DNA from: Mucilaginibacter myungsuensis
Lineage (GTDB): Bacteria > Bacteroidota > Bacteroidia > Sphingobacteriales > Sphingobacteriaceae
DNA length: 64,000 nucleotides
NCBI RefSeq assembly: GCF_015222005.1
Contig: NZ_JADFFL010000003.1
Coordinates: 310,001-374,000, forward strand
Reading direction: 5' to 3'
A program made the translations under genes and the position numbers. This document shows positions 14,862 to 24,400 of this stretch, in pieces. Position 1 is the stretch's first letter; every line of letters begins with the position of its first letter. Below the pieces are notes generated by a model that was given only the letters and a program-made list of their open reading frames with translations, had not been told where the DNA came from and did not search any database.

Positions 14862-16661
14862 ATGGATAAAAAAATAACAGAATTAGCTGCTGCCACGTCC
14901 ATCCAATCGTCGGACGTATCGGTGCTGGTACACAATGGGGCCGATCTGCAATATAGCTTTGCTACCTTGCTTACCTTCTTAAGCAGTAACCTAGGGCTTG
15001 GCGCAGCCATCAGCTTTGGTACTACCTTACCCACGAACATTAGCGGCAAGAACGGCGACATATTCTTCAACACAGCCACCGCAGCCATCGCCCAAAAAAC
15101 ATTAGGCGTGTGGACCATCGTTTATAACCTCCCCACTGCCGGGTTAACAGATAGCACCGTGCTTTATGGCATTGGTGTGCCTGCATCAGGCACGGGCAGC
15201 AACGGCGATACATATATCAATACCGCCACGGGTATGTTCTACAAAAAAGCGTCGGACGCGTGGAGCAACGTCTTTTCGATTCTGAACGGACCTGCAGGTG
15301 CCCGCGGCGAAAAAGGAGACAAGGGCGATACCGGTGCTGCCGGGCGAACGATCCTAAGCGGGACGACCAACCCATCTAACCTGACCGACGGCATTAACGG
15401 TGACTACTACATAAACACAAGTAATTTTACCCTTTTTGGTCCGAAGACAGCAGGGGTATGGGGAATAGGCACTAATGTGATCGGTCCCGCCGGGGCAAAA
15501 GGCGATACCGGGAACACAGGACCTCAAGGTGCGGCCGGACCAACAGGAGCCAAAGGCGATACCGGAGACACCGGGCCGCAAGGTCCTCAGGGCGAGGATG
15601 GGGATACCGGTCCGCAAGGGCCGACGGGAGACACCGGCGCCACTGGTCCGCAGGGTATTAAAGGTGATACCGGCGATCAAGGTCCGGCCGGACCAAAAGG
15701 CGACACCGGAGACACCGGTCCGCAAGGGCCACAAGGCGCAAAGGGAGACACCGGTGATGCGGGACCTGCCGGAGCGAACGGCGCTACCGGAGCAGGTGTA
15801 GCGACCGGCGGATCAACCGGGCAAGTGCTCGCCAAAATTAACGGCACCAATTACAATACCCAATGGATAGACCCGCCGGCGGGCGTTACCAAAGCAACGC
15901 TGGCCGAAGTAAATGCAGGTGCTGACGATGCCAAATTCGCTACGGCGTTGGCTTTGGAAGGCTCAAAGTATGCCGATCAATCCGGCGCGAAATTATCAGC
16001 TACGGCATCGGGCACTAATGCTTACACGGCAACTATTAGTCCGGCTATTACGGCTTACTCCAATACACAGCGATTTTACATCCGTTTCACCAATGGCAAT
16101 ACCAACGTGGGCTGCACCCTGGCCTTGAATGGGTTGGCCGCCTTACCGTTAGTGAAGGGTATTAACACCGCTATTTCCGTCGGCGATATTGTGGCTAATA
16201 GCATCCACGTGATCGCTATTGATGGGACAAACGCGCGAATACTTTCCCTATCGGCTATCCCCACCGTAACCACGGGCGAAAAGGTGCTGACCATCACATC
16301 AAGCGGACCGCAAAAGACCTATGACCTGCAGGAGATGTCGGTATCGCCGACGAGCTTGACCGCCGCCGATTTCAGCACCGGCATGGCGGTAGTGACGGGT
16401 TTGCCCGGACAGGTTGCTTACGACAGTAACTACCGTTACGATAGCGTGGGCATTAACCAATGGCGACGCTCGGCCCTGAACGGCAGCTTGGTAGACCTTT
16501 ACCTGGCTGACATTGACGACAGCGCCGGCGACAAGACCAGCGCGCAGCTGCAAACAGCTTACCCGGCATCGGTGATCGGTCAGCAGGTTTGGGGATTAAA
16601 TAATTTATATATCAAAAAAACGCTTACCCTTTGGAAAAAGGTTGCCGCAATAACCGCATAA
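14862..16661 (+). CDS. Collagen-like phage tail fibre protein
   Basis: About 599 residues from the ATG at 14,862, chosen because upstream codons lie in an inverted repeat and because [20 protein letters not shown] is a standard fibre start. The centre contains two Gly-X-Y tracts (near 15,289-15,346 and 15,484-15,800) with many GDTG, GPQG and GPAG triplets, expected to form a trimeric collagen-like shaft. It ends in a C-terminal region of ~280 residues with strand-rich sequence and [20 protein letters not shown], likely the receptor-binding or trimerisation head. The triplet tract is repetitive at DNA level and prone to length change, a known way to vary fibres. Confidence 0.8.
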   Translation: MDKKITELAAATSIQSSDVSVLVHNGADLQYSFATLLTFLSSNLGLGAAISFGTTLPTNISGKNGDIFFNTATAAIAQKTLGVWTIVYNLPTAGLTDSTVLYGIGVPASGTGSNGDTYINTATGMFYKKASDAWSNVFSILNGPAGARGEKGDKGDTGAAGRTILSGTTNPSNLTDGINGDYYINTSNFTLFGPKTAGVWGIGTNVIGPAGAKGDTGNTGPQGAAGPTGAKGDTGDTGPQGPQGEDGDTGPQGPTGDTGATGPQGIKGDTGDQGPAGPKGDTGDTGPQGPQGAKGDTGDAGPAGANGATGAGVATGGSTGQVLAKINGTNYNTQWIDPPAGVTKATLAEVNAGADDAKFATALALEGSKYADQSGAKLSATASGTNAYTATISPAITAYSNTQRFYIRFTNGNTNVGCTLALNGLAALPLVKGINTAISVGDIVANSIHVIAIDGTNARILSLSAIPTVTTGEKVLTITSSGPQKTYDLQEMSVSPTSLTAADFSTGMAVVTGLPGQVAYDSNYRYDSVGINQWRRSALNGSLVDLYLADIDDSAGDKTSAQLQTAYPASVIGQQVWGLNNLYIKKTLTLWKKVAAITA

Positions 16662-16665
16662 AACC

Positions 16666-17517
16666 ATGTCACACATATTAAAAACAGGCACCAGCATATT
16701 AAAGAACGGCGACAACATTTTTAGAGTGAACGATAAATTAAATGTTTTGGTGGAGAATAAGGGGGGATTTGGCAGCGTGATAGAGGGGCTGAGGATAGAT
16801 CCAATAATCAGCAATCACCGAGTAGCCATATCGGGGGCCGGCTTTGCAAAGATAGTAGATACGGATACCTTTAATGTCATCGCTACGGTGTCTATACCTG
16901 GCATGGTGGTGGGTTTTGCATGGGATTCGCCCAACAATAAACTATATGCAACAGCCGGAGGATATTTATATATTATCAACACAACAACCTGGACCGCGGC
17001 GGCAACAGCACTTGTAGGCGGCATTTATACGGGAATAGCCATCGACCCAAATTCTGCTAACAATAGGTTGATTATTGGTGGTGGCGGCAAGTTGAATTTT
17101 GTGAACAGAACCAGCTTTGCGATAACACATGTAATGACGAGCGGATTTACCGGCATTTATGGTATAGCGTTTCATCCCGATATACCGAACAGGATATATG
17201 TTGGTAATTATGCCAGCAATTACATTTCTGTGGTCGATACCGACAATTTTATCATCGTTGACACGATAACCGGTTTTAGCTCGCCCATAGATCTTTCATT
17301 TGACCCCAACCCCACTAATAACAGATTTATTGTTAGCGAATATGCAGGCGGCCAAGTTGCATATGTGGATAAGGGAACTCATGGAATATTAAAAAGAGTA
17401 TCGGCGATAACGGGTCCGGAGGGAATAGCTTTTGATCCTAATATTGTCAATAATCGTTTCATTGTAGCGAGTGCGAGCCTTGGTCAATATGCTGTCGTCA
17501 GAGAAATCCTAACCTAA
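16666..17517 (+). CDS. YVTN-type beta-propeller protein of the phage tail region
   Basis: A 283-residue protein starting MSHILKTGTSILKNGDNIFR, only 4 bp after the fibre stop. Repeated blades show patterns such as SVIEGLRIDPIISNHRVAIS, IYGIAFHPDIPNRIYVGNYA and PIDLSFDPNPTNNRFIV, the D-P-(N)-x-x-N-N-R repeat of YVTN/SMP-30-like propellers. There is no signal peptide. The close spacing implies translation with the fibre gene, so it may be a fibre accessory or receptor-binding piece. A host-derived propeller gene captured by the phage is the alternative. Confidence 0.6.
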   Translation: MSHILKTGTSILKNGDNIFRVNDKLNVLVENKGGFGSVIEGLRIDPIISNHRVAISGAGFAKIVDTDTFNVIATVSIPGMVVGFAWDSPNNKLYATAGGYLYIINTTTWTAAATALVGGIYTGIAIDPNSANNRLIIGGGGKLNFVNRTSFAITHVMTSGFTGIYGIAFHPDIPNRIYVGNYASNYISVVDTDNFIIVDTITGFSSPIDLSFDPNPTNNRFIVSEYAGGQVAYVDKGTHGILKRVSAITGPEGIAFDPNIVNNRFIVASASLGQYAVVREILT

Positions 17518-17530
17518 AATCTTACCCAAT

Positions 17531-17776
17531 ATGACACCCATAGAACAACAACAATTAAAAGGCTTCACAATAAAGACCTTAGTGATGCTTACAATTTCAA
17601 CAGCCAGCATCGTAGCATCGGTAATGGCTACCTACTTCGAGTTAAAAACGAGCATAAATGCTGTGCAAACTAATCAAGAGGCGCAAACCCGAGTTAACGA
17701 GATCCGCTTAAATGTTTTGGAAGGACAAATAGCTGTGCTGCAAACCGAAGTTGCGGAGCTGAAAGAAAGAAGGTAA
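17531..17776 (+). CDS. Small membrane protein with coiled-coil tail, holin-like by position
   Basis: An 81-residue protein with one membrane segment (FTIKTLVMLTISTASIVASV, residues ~12-32) followed by a heptad-rich helix (LNVLEGQIAVLQTEVAELKE). The single span plus coiled coil fits small phage membrane proteins, such as holin partners or Rz-like helpers, but no lysozyme or amidase is next to it. It is the last phage-side gene; its stop lies 3 bp before the tRNA-Leu gene. Confidence 0.5.
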   Translation: MTPIEQQQLKGFTIKTLVMLTISTASIVASVMATYFELKTSINAVQTNQEAQTRVNEIRLNVLEGQIAVLQTEVAELKERR

Positions 17777-17779
17777 TAG

Positions 17780-17863
17780 TGCCCGGAACGAGATTCGAAC
17801 TCGTACATCCTTACGAATGCCACCCCCTCAAGATGGTGCGTCTACCAATTTCGCCACCCGGGC
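17780..17863 (-). tRNA. tRNA-Leu (GAG anticodon)
   Basis: Reverse complement starts GCCCGGGTGGCGAAATTGGT and folds as a class II tRNA with long variable arm. The anticodon stem-loop CCATC-TTGAGGG-GGTGG gives anticodon GAG, and the T arm contains GTTCGAATC. The acceptor end pairs GCCCGGG with TCCGGGC, with discriminator A at 17,780; CCA is not encoded. Its 3' end points into the phage region. Confidence 0.92.
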
Positions 17864-17878
17864 TTTGTACAGTAAAAA

Positions 17879-17946
17879 AGTCTTAAGTAGAAAGTCTTAA
17901 GTCGTTTTATTGACCTTTGACTTATAACTTAAGACTTTCGACTTAA
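17879..17946. repeat. Inverted repeat between the two tRNA-Leu genes
   Basis: AAGTCTTAAGTAGAAAGTC is mirrored by GACTTATAACTTAAGACTTT and CGACTTAAAT, forming a fold-back spacer of the AAGTCTTAAGTC family seen at 1217 and at 48,155. Confidence 0.7.
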
Positions 17947-17953
17947 ATGGATG

Positions 17954-18037
17954 TGCCCGAAGAGAGACTCGAACTCTCAAGAGACAATTCTCAACGGCTT
18001 CTGAGACCGCAACGTTTACCAATTTCGCCATCCGGGC
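17954..18037 (-). tRNA. tRNA-Leu (CAG anticodon)
   Basis: The reverse complement begins GCCCGGATGGCGAAATTGGT. The acceptor stem pairs GCCCGGA with TTCGGGC, and discriminator A is at 17,954. The anticodon arm GCGGT-CTCAGAA-GCCGT gives anticodon CAG. A long variable arm and GTTCGAGTC in the T loop confirm a leucine class II tRNA. It lies upstream of the second tRNA-Leu in the same transcription direction. Confidence 0.92.
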
Positions 18038-18087
18038 TTTTGTTTGGACCTGGCCGGTTTTGCAACCGCTTTAGCTTAACAAGGGTG

Positions 18088-18095
18088 CAAATATA
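18088..18095 (-). promoter_or_regulatory. Candidate -7 element for the tRNA-Leu pair
   Basis: On the minus strand this reads TATATTTG, matching TAnnTTTG, and lies 50 bp before the first tRNA-Leu. No TTG is found at 18-20 bp upstream, so the call rests on the -7 box alone. Confidence 0.5.
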
Positions 18096-18178
18096 GTTTT
18101 TTCTACAACATAGGCCTAAAAAATTTTAACATCGGCGGATAGTTTTGCGTTCAGCTTGTTAAACAGTATTTTAGGTGC

Positions 18179-19195
18179 ATGTTTAAGAGGAAATTATTGC
18201 TTTGCAGGGCCTTTGTTAGTATTGTTCTATTGTTAATTGTGTGCAATACCGCCAATGCCCAAAAGATAGAGGTGTTGCAACAAGGCCGTTCTATCAGTAT
18301 CCGTGGCTTGAGTGTGGTTAACGACAAAATAGCCTGGATAAGTGGAAGTAAAGGAACGATAGCCACTACCAGAGACGGCGGCAAGACATGGAACTGGCAA
18401 CAGGTAAAAGGTTTTGAAACGGCTGATTTTAGGGCGATCGAAGCATTCTCGGATAAAGAGGCCGTGATCCTAAGTTCGGGCACGCCGGCGCTTGTCCTTA
18501 AAACTATGGATGGCGGCGCCAATTGGTCTTTGAAATACAGGAATGATGACAAAGCATATTTTTTGGATGCGATGGGTTTTGCCGATAAAAAACGCGGCTA
18601 CATCCTCGGCGACCCGATCGGCGGTAAGTTTTTGGTGTTAGAGACCAAAGATGGCGGCGAAACCTGGTCCCCTTTCAGTAACATGCCCGAAGCATTGGAA
18701 GGGGAAGCTGCCTTTGCGGCCAGCGGAACTTGCCTGCGGGTGGAAAGTAAAAGTTACCTTTCTATTGTTACAGGTGGTAAAGTGGCTCGCAACCTGAGCT
18801 ACAATGCTAAAGCTCAAAAATGGTTGGCTACGGATCTACCGGTTACGCACGGGCCATCAAGCAACGGCGCGTTTTCCATCTCGGCCGATAACAAGGTTAT
18901 CGTTGGTGGCAATTACTCAAAAGATAAAACCAAGGATTCGGTAGCTTGTTATTTTAAAGCTGGCGAGTTTGTAGCAATAAAGGATGGCCCGTCGGGTTAT
19001 CAATCAGGAGTTGAGCAGATAAAAGGCGAAACTTACTTGTCTACAGGTACACCGGGCAGCAATATTACCACCGATGGCGGCCTTACCTGGAAGCAAATAG
19101 ATGCGAACAGCTATAACGTTTGCCGCAAAGCAAAGAAGGGAAAACTGGTTTTATTAGCAGGCGACAGGGGTAGAATTGGCCTGTTCACATTTTAA
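18179..19195 (+). CDS. Exported YCF48/BNR-repeat beta-propeller protein
   Basis: A 338-residue protein with a signal peptide (FVSIVLLLIVCNTANAQ, cleavage near residue 27). The repeats TRDGGKTWNW, TMDGGANWSL, TKDGGETWSP and TTDGGLTWKQ are the Asp-box/BNR pattern of YCF48-like propellers, the family including the photosystem II assembly factor Hcf136; in non-photosynthetic Bacteroidota these are usually called oxidoreductase-like. It should sit in the periplasm or outer membrane. No catalytic residues can be assigned, so the function remains unknown. Confidence 0.75.
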   Translation: MFKRKLLLCRAFVSIVLLLIVCNTANAQKIEVLQQGRSISIRGLSVVNDKIAWISGSKGTIATTRDGGKTWNWQQVKGFETADFRAIEAFSDKEAVILSSGTPALVLKTMDGGANWSLKYRNDDKAYFLDAMGFADKKRGYILGDPIGGKFLVLETKDGGETWSPFSNMPEALEGEAAFAASGTCLRVESKSYLSIVTGGKVARNLSYNAKAQKWLATDLPVTHGPSSNGAFSISADNKVIVGGNYSKDKTKDSVACYFKAGEFVAIKDGPSGYQSGVEQIKGETYLSTGTPGSNITTDGGLTWKQIDANSYNVCRKAKKGKLVLLAGDRGRIGLFTF

Positions 19196-19247
19196 TACCT
19201 GTTAATGAACGGCTTAAAACCGCCCGAAAAATAAATTAAAAAAAGGC

Positions 19248-19278
19248 TTGCAGGCAATTGCCAATAGCCGTATATTTG
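19248..19278 (+). promoter_or_regulatory. Bacteroidota-type promoter of tRNA-Lys
   Basis: TTG at 19,248-19,250, a 20-bp spacer, then TATATTTG at 19,271-19,278 fits TTTG-N19/20-TAnnTTTG. The tRNA gene begins 26 bp downstream. Confidence 0.7.
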
Positions 19279-19304
19279 CACCACTTTAAAAGGAAACGAT
19301 TATC

Positions 19305-19377
19305 GATTCCGTAGCTCAGCTGGTAGAGCATTACACTTTTAATGTAGTGGTCCTGGGTTCGAATCCCAGCGGGATCA
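19305..19377 (+). tRNA. tRNA-Lys (TTT anticodon), copy 1
   Basis: A 73-nt cloverleaf begins GATTCCGTAGCTCAGCTGGT; GATTCCG pairs with CGGGATC and the discriminator is A. The anticodon loop CTTTTAA reads TTT. The T arm is CTGGGTTCGAATCCCAG. Confidence 0.95.
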
Positions 19378-19412
19378 CATCCTGTCACCGAAGACGATAA
19401 CTTTTAAAGTAC

Positions 19413-19443
19413 AAAAGGCGCAAGCAATTGCGCCTTTTGTTTT
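19413..19443 (+). terminator. Rho-independent-like terminator after tRNA-Lys copy 1
   Basis: AAAAGGCGCAA (19,413-19,423) pairs perfectly with TTGCGCCTTTT (19,428-19,438) around loop GCAA, followed by TGTTTTC. Confidence 0.8.
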
Positions 19444-19465
19444 CAGTAGGGTAACACCTGCTAAT

Positions 19466-19538
19466 GATTCCGTAGCTCAGCTGGTAGAGCATTACACTTT
19501 TAATGTAGTGGTCCTGGGTTCGAATCCCAGCGGGATCA
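19466..19538 (+). tRNA. tRNA-Lys (TTT anticodon), copy 2
   Basis: Identical over all 73 nt to the first tRNA-Lys. The space between the copies contains a terminator and no clear -7 box, so this copy may depend on readthrough or a weak promoter. The duplication appears recent or is kept identical by conversion. Confidence 0.95.
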
Positions 19539-19569
19539 CAAAAAGCCTTAAAGGCAACAGTTTTAGAAG

Positions 19570-19595
19570 AGCTGCTTGAAAGAGCGGCTTTTTTT
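19570..19595 (+). terminator. Terminator after tRNA-Lys copy 2
   Basis: AGCTGCT (19,570-19,576) pairs with AGCGGCT (19,583-19,589), allowing one G-T pair, followed by a run of T to 19,595. Confidence 0.75.
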
Positions 19596-19685
19596 GTGGG
19601 CTACTACAATTAGAAATAGGCTGCCACATTAAGTGTACAGCCTATCTCGTATCAGCCTTTTAAAAAGGCAACAAATATATCAAAT

Positions 19686-21467
19686 TTATTCCCAGCCCGG
19701 GTTTTGGGGTTTTAAGTTAGGATTACGCTGGATATCGTTCAGCGGGATAGGGTAATAATAGTTGCGATCGTTCCACTTTCTTGGGATCTCGTTCATCCAG
19801 GTCAATTCTCCCGATGTGCCATTTTTCAATAATTGCGAGTTGACAGCGGTACCAACTCTTGGCGATACATCAACATAGGTCACTCCGGCCACTGCCGGCG
19901 TTGGGCGCGTACCCTGATAAAAGGCTACATCTAATATACCATCTTCGTTCAGGTCCAATGGTGTATTCAATGCGGGAACATAAAAACCATTCCATTCCTG
20001 CTCCATCAGCGGGCCGCGTTTCCACCTTAATATATCGGCAAAACGGAAGCCCTCTAAACTTAGTTCGATACCACGCTCTCGGCGTATCTCTAATATTACC
20101 GGATCAGTAATATCCGGGAAATAATTTGTTCTCAGATATGGATCTGCCACAGTAGGCAGTGTATTAAGGCCTGCGGTTATACCACCCCTTGCCCTCAATA
20201 TCCCTACGGTCAATGCCCAATCTGCAGGAGTTATTATTCCTAACTCTGCCTTGGCTTCTGCATAATTTAACAGAACTTCAGCATAACGGAACAACACTAT
20301 CGCGTTGGTATTCAATGCACCGGCATCCAAACTTTCGTCATCAAGCGTTAATTTGATGGGCTGGTAACCGGTGAAGGTATATGAAAACACCGGAGGTGCG
20401 GGCACTTGTACCCCGTTTCTGATACGTTTGTAATCGCCCGAGCGTATCGTTTGTTTCAACCTCAGATCTCTACCTTTAACCTCGTCTTTAAATAACGTGG
20501 TGCGATAGTTTGGATCATTGGTGAAAGGTGTGCCATCCAGCTTTAAATAGGTATTGATAAAAGTACGTGTAAAGCTTGCTTTTGCACCGTAGGTACCGCT
20601 GGTCCACCACCAATTTGCCTCGCTAAGTACCCCAAGGTTCACGTCGGCAACGGCTGCCTGTAATACTTCGTTGATCAAAGGCGCGTTACTTGTAAATACC
20701 TGACGATAAGATACACCCGCGCCGCCCGCGTTATTGATCGAATAGCCCCCATTCTTGATGATCTGATCAGAGGCTGATACCGTTTCATTCAACCACTTGG
20801 TTGCAGTTGATGTTAAATTAAGTTCAGTGTGGTACTTACGAAAGGTACCTTCAAACAAACACACACGAGACTTGTAGGCATAAGCCACCCATTTAGTGAT
20901 CGTTGTCCGGCTGGCATCGTTAGTGGCTTGAATGTTAGCACAGGCATAATCAAGATCGGCTAATACTGAGTCCATAACCAGCTCGCGCTTATCACGGCCG
21001 GCTATCAAAGCAGGATCATCAAACGCTAATGGCCTGTTTATCCATGGCACATCGCCAAAGCGTTTTACTTTTTCCATATAAAAGTACGCTCTGAAATAAC
21101 GTGCTATACCCAGATAGTTTTTACGCGTAGCCAACGGCACGGCTGGATCATCGCAATTTTCGATGAAGTAATTAATATTCCGCAGGTCCGACCAATCCCA
21201 ACCCGAACTATTGTTGGCAGCAAAGCCACCCTGGCGGATAAAATCAGGCACCGACTTTACCGCAAGATAATCAGACATGGCATCTTGGGTAGTAGAGTTT
21301 CGGGGCAGAAAACCCATACCATAAAAGGAGTTAGTATATAATCTTAATCCATTTTCGGTACTGAACACCGCTGCTTTAGAAGCTGATGACTGGGGTGTCT
21401 GGTCCAGTTTTTTACAGGCTGCAAAGCTAAGGCAACCTAATAACGTAAATATATAGTACTTTTTCAT
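19686..21467 (-). CDS. SusD/RagB-family nutrient-binding outer membrane lipoprotein
   Basis: The ATG at 21,465-21,467 is preferred over the TTG at 21,497, because the product then starts MKKYYIFTLLGCLSFAACKK, a lipoprotein signal with the lipidated Cys at residue 18. About 593 residues. SusD-type features are RYFRAYFYMEKVKRFGDVPW, the TPR-like middle (LLNYAEAKAELG) and RRERGIELSLEGFRFADILRW, plus the C-terminal RNPNLKPQNPGWE. It would lie on the cell surface over the SusC pore and capture a glycan or peptide. It is encoded 19 bp after SusC in the same transcript. Confidence 0.95.
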   Translation of the reverse strand: MKKYYIFTLLGCLSFAACKKLDQTPQSSASKAAVFSTENGLRLYTNSFYGMGFLPRNSTTQDAMSDYLAVKSVPDFIRQGGFAANNSSGWDWSDLRNINYFIENCDDPAVPLATRKNYLGIARYFRAYFYMEKVKRFGDVPWINRPLAFDDPALIAGRDKRELVMDSVLADLDYACANIQATNDASRTTITKWVAYAYKSRVCLFEGTFRKYHTELNLTSTATKWLNETVSASDQIIKNGGYSINNAGGAGVSYRQVFTSNAPLINEVLQAAVADVNLGVLSEANWWWTSGTYGAKASFTRTFINTYLKLDGTPFTNDPNYRTTLFKDEVKGRDLRLKQTIRSGDYKRIRNGVQVPAPPVFSYTFTGYQPIKLTLDDESLDAGALNTNAIVLFRYAEVLLNYAEAKAELGIITPADWALTVGILRARGGITAGLNTLPTVADPYLRTNYFPDITDPVILEIRRERGIELSLEGFRFADILRWKRGPLMEQEWNGFYVPALNTPLDLNEDGILDVAFYQGTRPTPAVAGVTYVDVSPRVGTAVNSQLLKNGTSGELTWMNEIPRKWNDRNYYYPIPLNDIQRNPNLKPQNPGWE

Positions 21468-21486
21468 ATTGATCTGTTTATGATTG

Positions 21487-24400
21487 TTAAAAGCCAATGT
21501 TCAACCCAAAAGAATAACTCTTCAGCAGCGGATAATTATAACCGTCGCCGTTGGTGCTGCCCGGGTTAAGATCCTGATCTGACGGAACAGCATTTTCCAC
21601 GTCGATGGTATTTTTAACGATCTTATACATTGGCGAGTAAGTAAATAAGTTCTCGCCAGAGAAGAACACTTTAGCGCTACGCATACCAACGCGGTTTATC
21701 CACTTGCTTGGCAAATTATAACCCACCTGTATGTTCTTTAAACGCAGGTAAGCCACATTTTGCAGATACTTGGTTTGCGCGACACCTAACGTACGGTTGG
21801 TATTGCTTGATGCTGCACGTGACATGGTACGCGGGAAGTAAGCGTTCGTATTTTCAGGCGTCCACATGTTACCCAGGTGAAAAAGCGGGATGTTGTTGTA
21901 TGGCCTGTTATATTGGCCCCAAAACATTTCGGTCTCGGTGCTTGGATACCATTGCTGCTTGCCTACACCCTGTAAAAAACTGGAGAAGAATAAATTGTGC
22001 CAGCTTGCGCCTAAATTGATACCATATGTGTAACGTGGTGCCGAATTACCGATTATCCTTCTATCGCCAGATCTGCCAACTTTATTCTCGCCTACGTTGA
22101 TGAAACCATCGCCGTTAAGATCCCTCAATTTGATATCGCCCGGGAACCACAAGCCTGTGGGCGAAGCCCGCATCTGCGGATCTTGCTTGGCGTGCGATTC
22201 GATATCGGCAGCGTCAATAAAGAAACCTTCGGTCTCGTAACCCCATATCTCTCCCAGCGTTTGGCCTTCGTAATAATCACTCAGTAATTTATCCGGGTTG
22301 TTATACTTGTCTATCTTGGTAATGTTATCGGCCAGGGTAACTCTCACATTGTAAACGAACGGTTTTGAGCCGCTGCCTATCCTATCGTTCCAACTTACAG
22401 ACAATTCCCACCCACGTGTAGTAAGATCGGCATAGTTACCCCGGGGTGTACCTGCACCAAATACTGCGGGCGGAGTTAAACCGGTGGTGAACATGTCAGT
22501 TGTTTTACGCACGTAGGCATCGCCCGTCAGGCTTAACTTACCAGACAGCATGGTCAGATCTAAACCAACGTTAGTAGTGGTGGCTGTTTCCCAGGTCAGT
22601 CCATCCGGCAATACCGACGGGTTACGTGTAGTTTGCGGCCGTGACCCATTTAATATAACACCAGACTGGCTTATATTGAATTGTTCCTGAAAAGCGTACG
22701 ATGCAATGTTACCGTTACCTAAAGAACCGTATGATGCCCGCAGTTTAAGATCCGATATCAACTTGTCAGAGACCTTCCAGAATGGCTCATTATTGACCCT
22801 CCAACCGGCAGATACTGAAGGGAAGAAACCATAGCGCTGGTTTGACGGAAATTTTGAGGAACCATCATAACGTGCGTTAACTTCAACAAGATACCTGTCC
22901 TTATAAGAGTAATTCAATCTGGAAAAGCCACCCAGGATCGCCCACTGCTCGTAACCACCACCGGTAGTTATAGCTTGGCCAAGGGCAAGGTTAAGGTCTG
23001 TAGCGTCTTCGAAGATGATACCGTTACGCTGTACAGCGGTGCGGTTATAAGTGGACTGCTCGTAGTTGTAGCCTGCCATTGCTTTAAAGTAATGGTCCTT
23101 ACCAAAACGGTCCTCAAATTCACTGTAAATGTTCGTTGCCAGATATCTTGTCTCGCGCAGATCGAACGACAGATCGTTAGTGGTGGTACCTACAAAAGCG
23201 GTAACGCCTTTAAAACTACTGTAAGGCACCTGCACACGTTTTTGCTCGCGATCGTTATCGGTGTTGCGGAAAGTAAAGTCGGCATTAACGCGAAATTTAT
23301 TATTGAAAAAATTACTGCGTAAACCTGTAATATTCCTGAACACCTCGCGTTGCGTGTCAAAACCGTTCTTACCATACATTAGGTCGCCCACGGTATAGGC
23401 AGATGCAAATGTTAAAGAACCGTCAGGGTTGGTCAACGGAACCGTTGGCTTACCTTCGTCGGCAATATTACGCCAAATACCGCCACCCTCACCCACGTTA
23501 AGCGGGTTATGATAGTTCATGATCGAATAGTCGGCATTGTTCTCGATGCTTAACCAAGGCGCTATTTGTACCGAACCTCTGGCACGCAGGTTTTTCATGG
23601 TGTAATCATCACTATTATACCTGAATAAGCCTTTTTGATCCAGCATCCTGCCCGAGACCAGGAAATTTACTTTTTCGCTACCCCCGCTTACAGATAGGTT
23701 GTTCTCGAAAGACTGTGTGGTATTTTTATATAAGGCGGCATAGTAATCTTCGCTGCCGTAATAAGTATATTCACCTGTGGTCGGGTTCACTTCCACTTGG
23801 TTGTAAGGCTGGCCAGACTCCACCCTTCTTTTGAATTCGTCAAGATAAGCTTGAGAGAATTTTTGGGTCTTGTTGGCGTTCTGTGGGAAAGCGCCATCGC
23901 CGTTAACAAATGCTTCGGCAAACATTTTGGCCCACGTATAGCCATCGGTCACCACTTCCGGCCTTACAATTGGCGATTTGATCGCGTAGTTATTAGTATA
24001 AGTTACACTGGTGCGCCCTTTTTCGCCTTTTTTGGTGGTGATCAAAACCACACCAAAAACACCTCGTGCACCGTAAATAGCGGCAGAACCGGCATCTTTC
24101 AGTACCGATACACTTTCCACATCGTTAGGATTCAACAAGCTTGGATCGCCTTCAAAACCATCGATCAGTATAAGCGCGCTGCCACCCTGCCCGATAGAGG
24201 TTGTACCCCTTACGTTGTACGTTGGCGATTGCGTTGGCTTACCATCCAGCATCCGCAAGTTAAGGTTGGGTATCTGACCCTGCAAACCCTGCGTAAGGTT
24301 GGTGACCGGCCTGTTCTCTAAATTTTTTGATCTGATCTGATCGACCGCGCCGGTAGCATTCGCTCTTTTCTGCGTACCGTAACCTACAATGATCAGCTCG

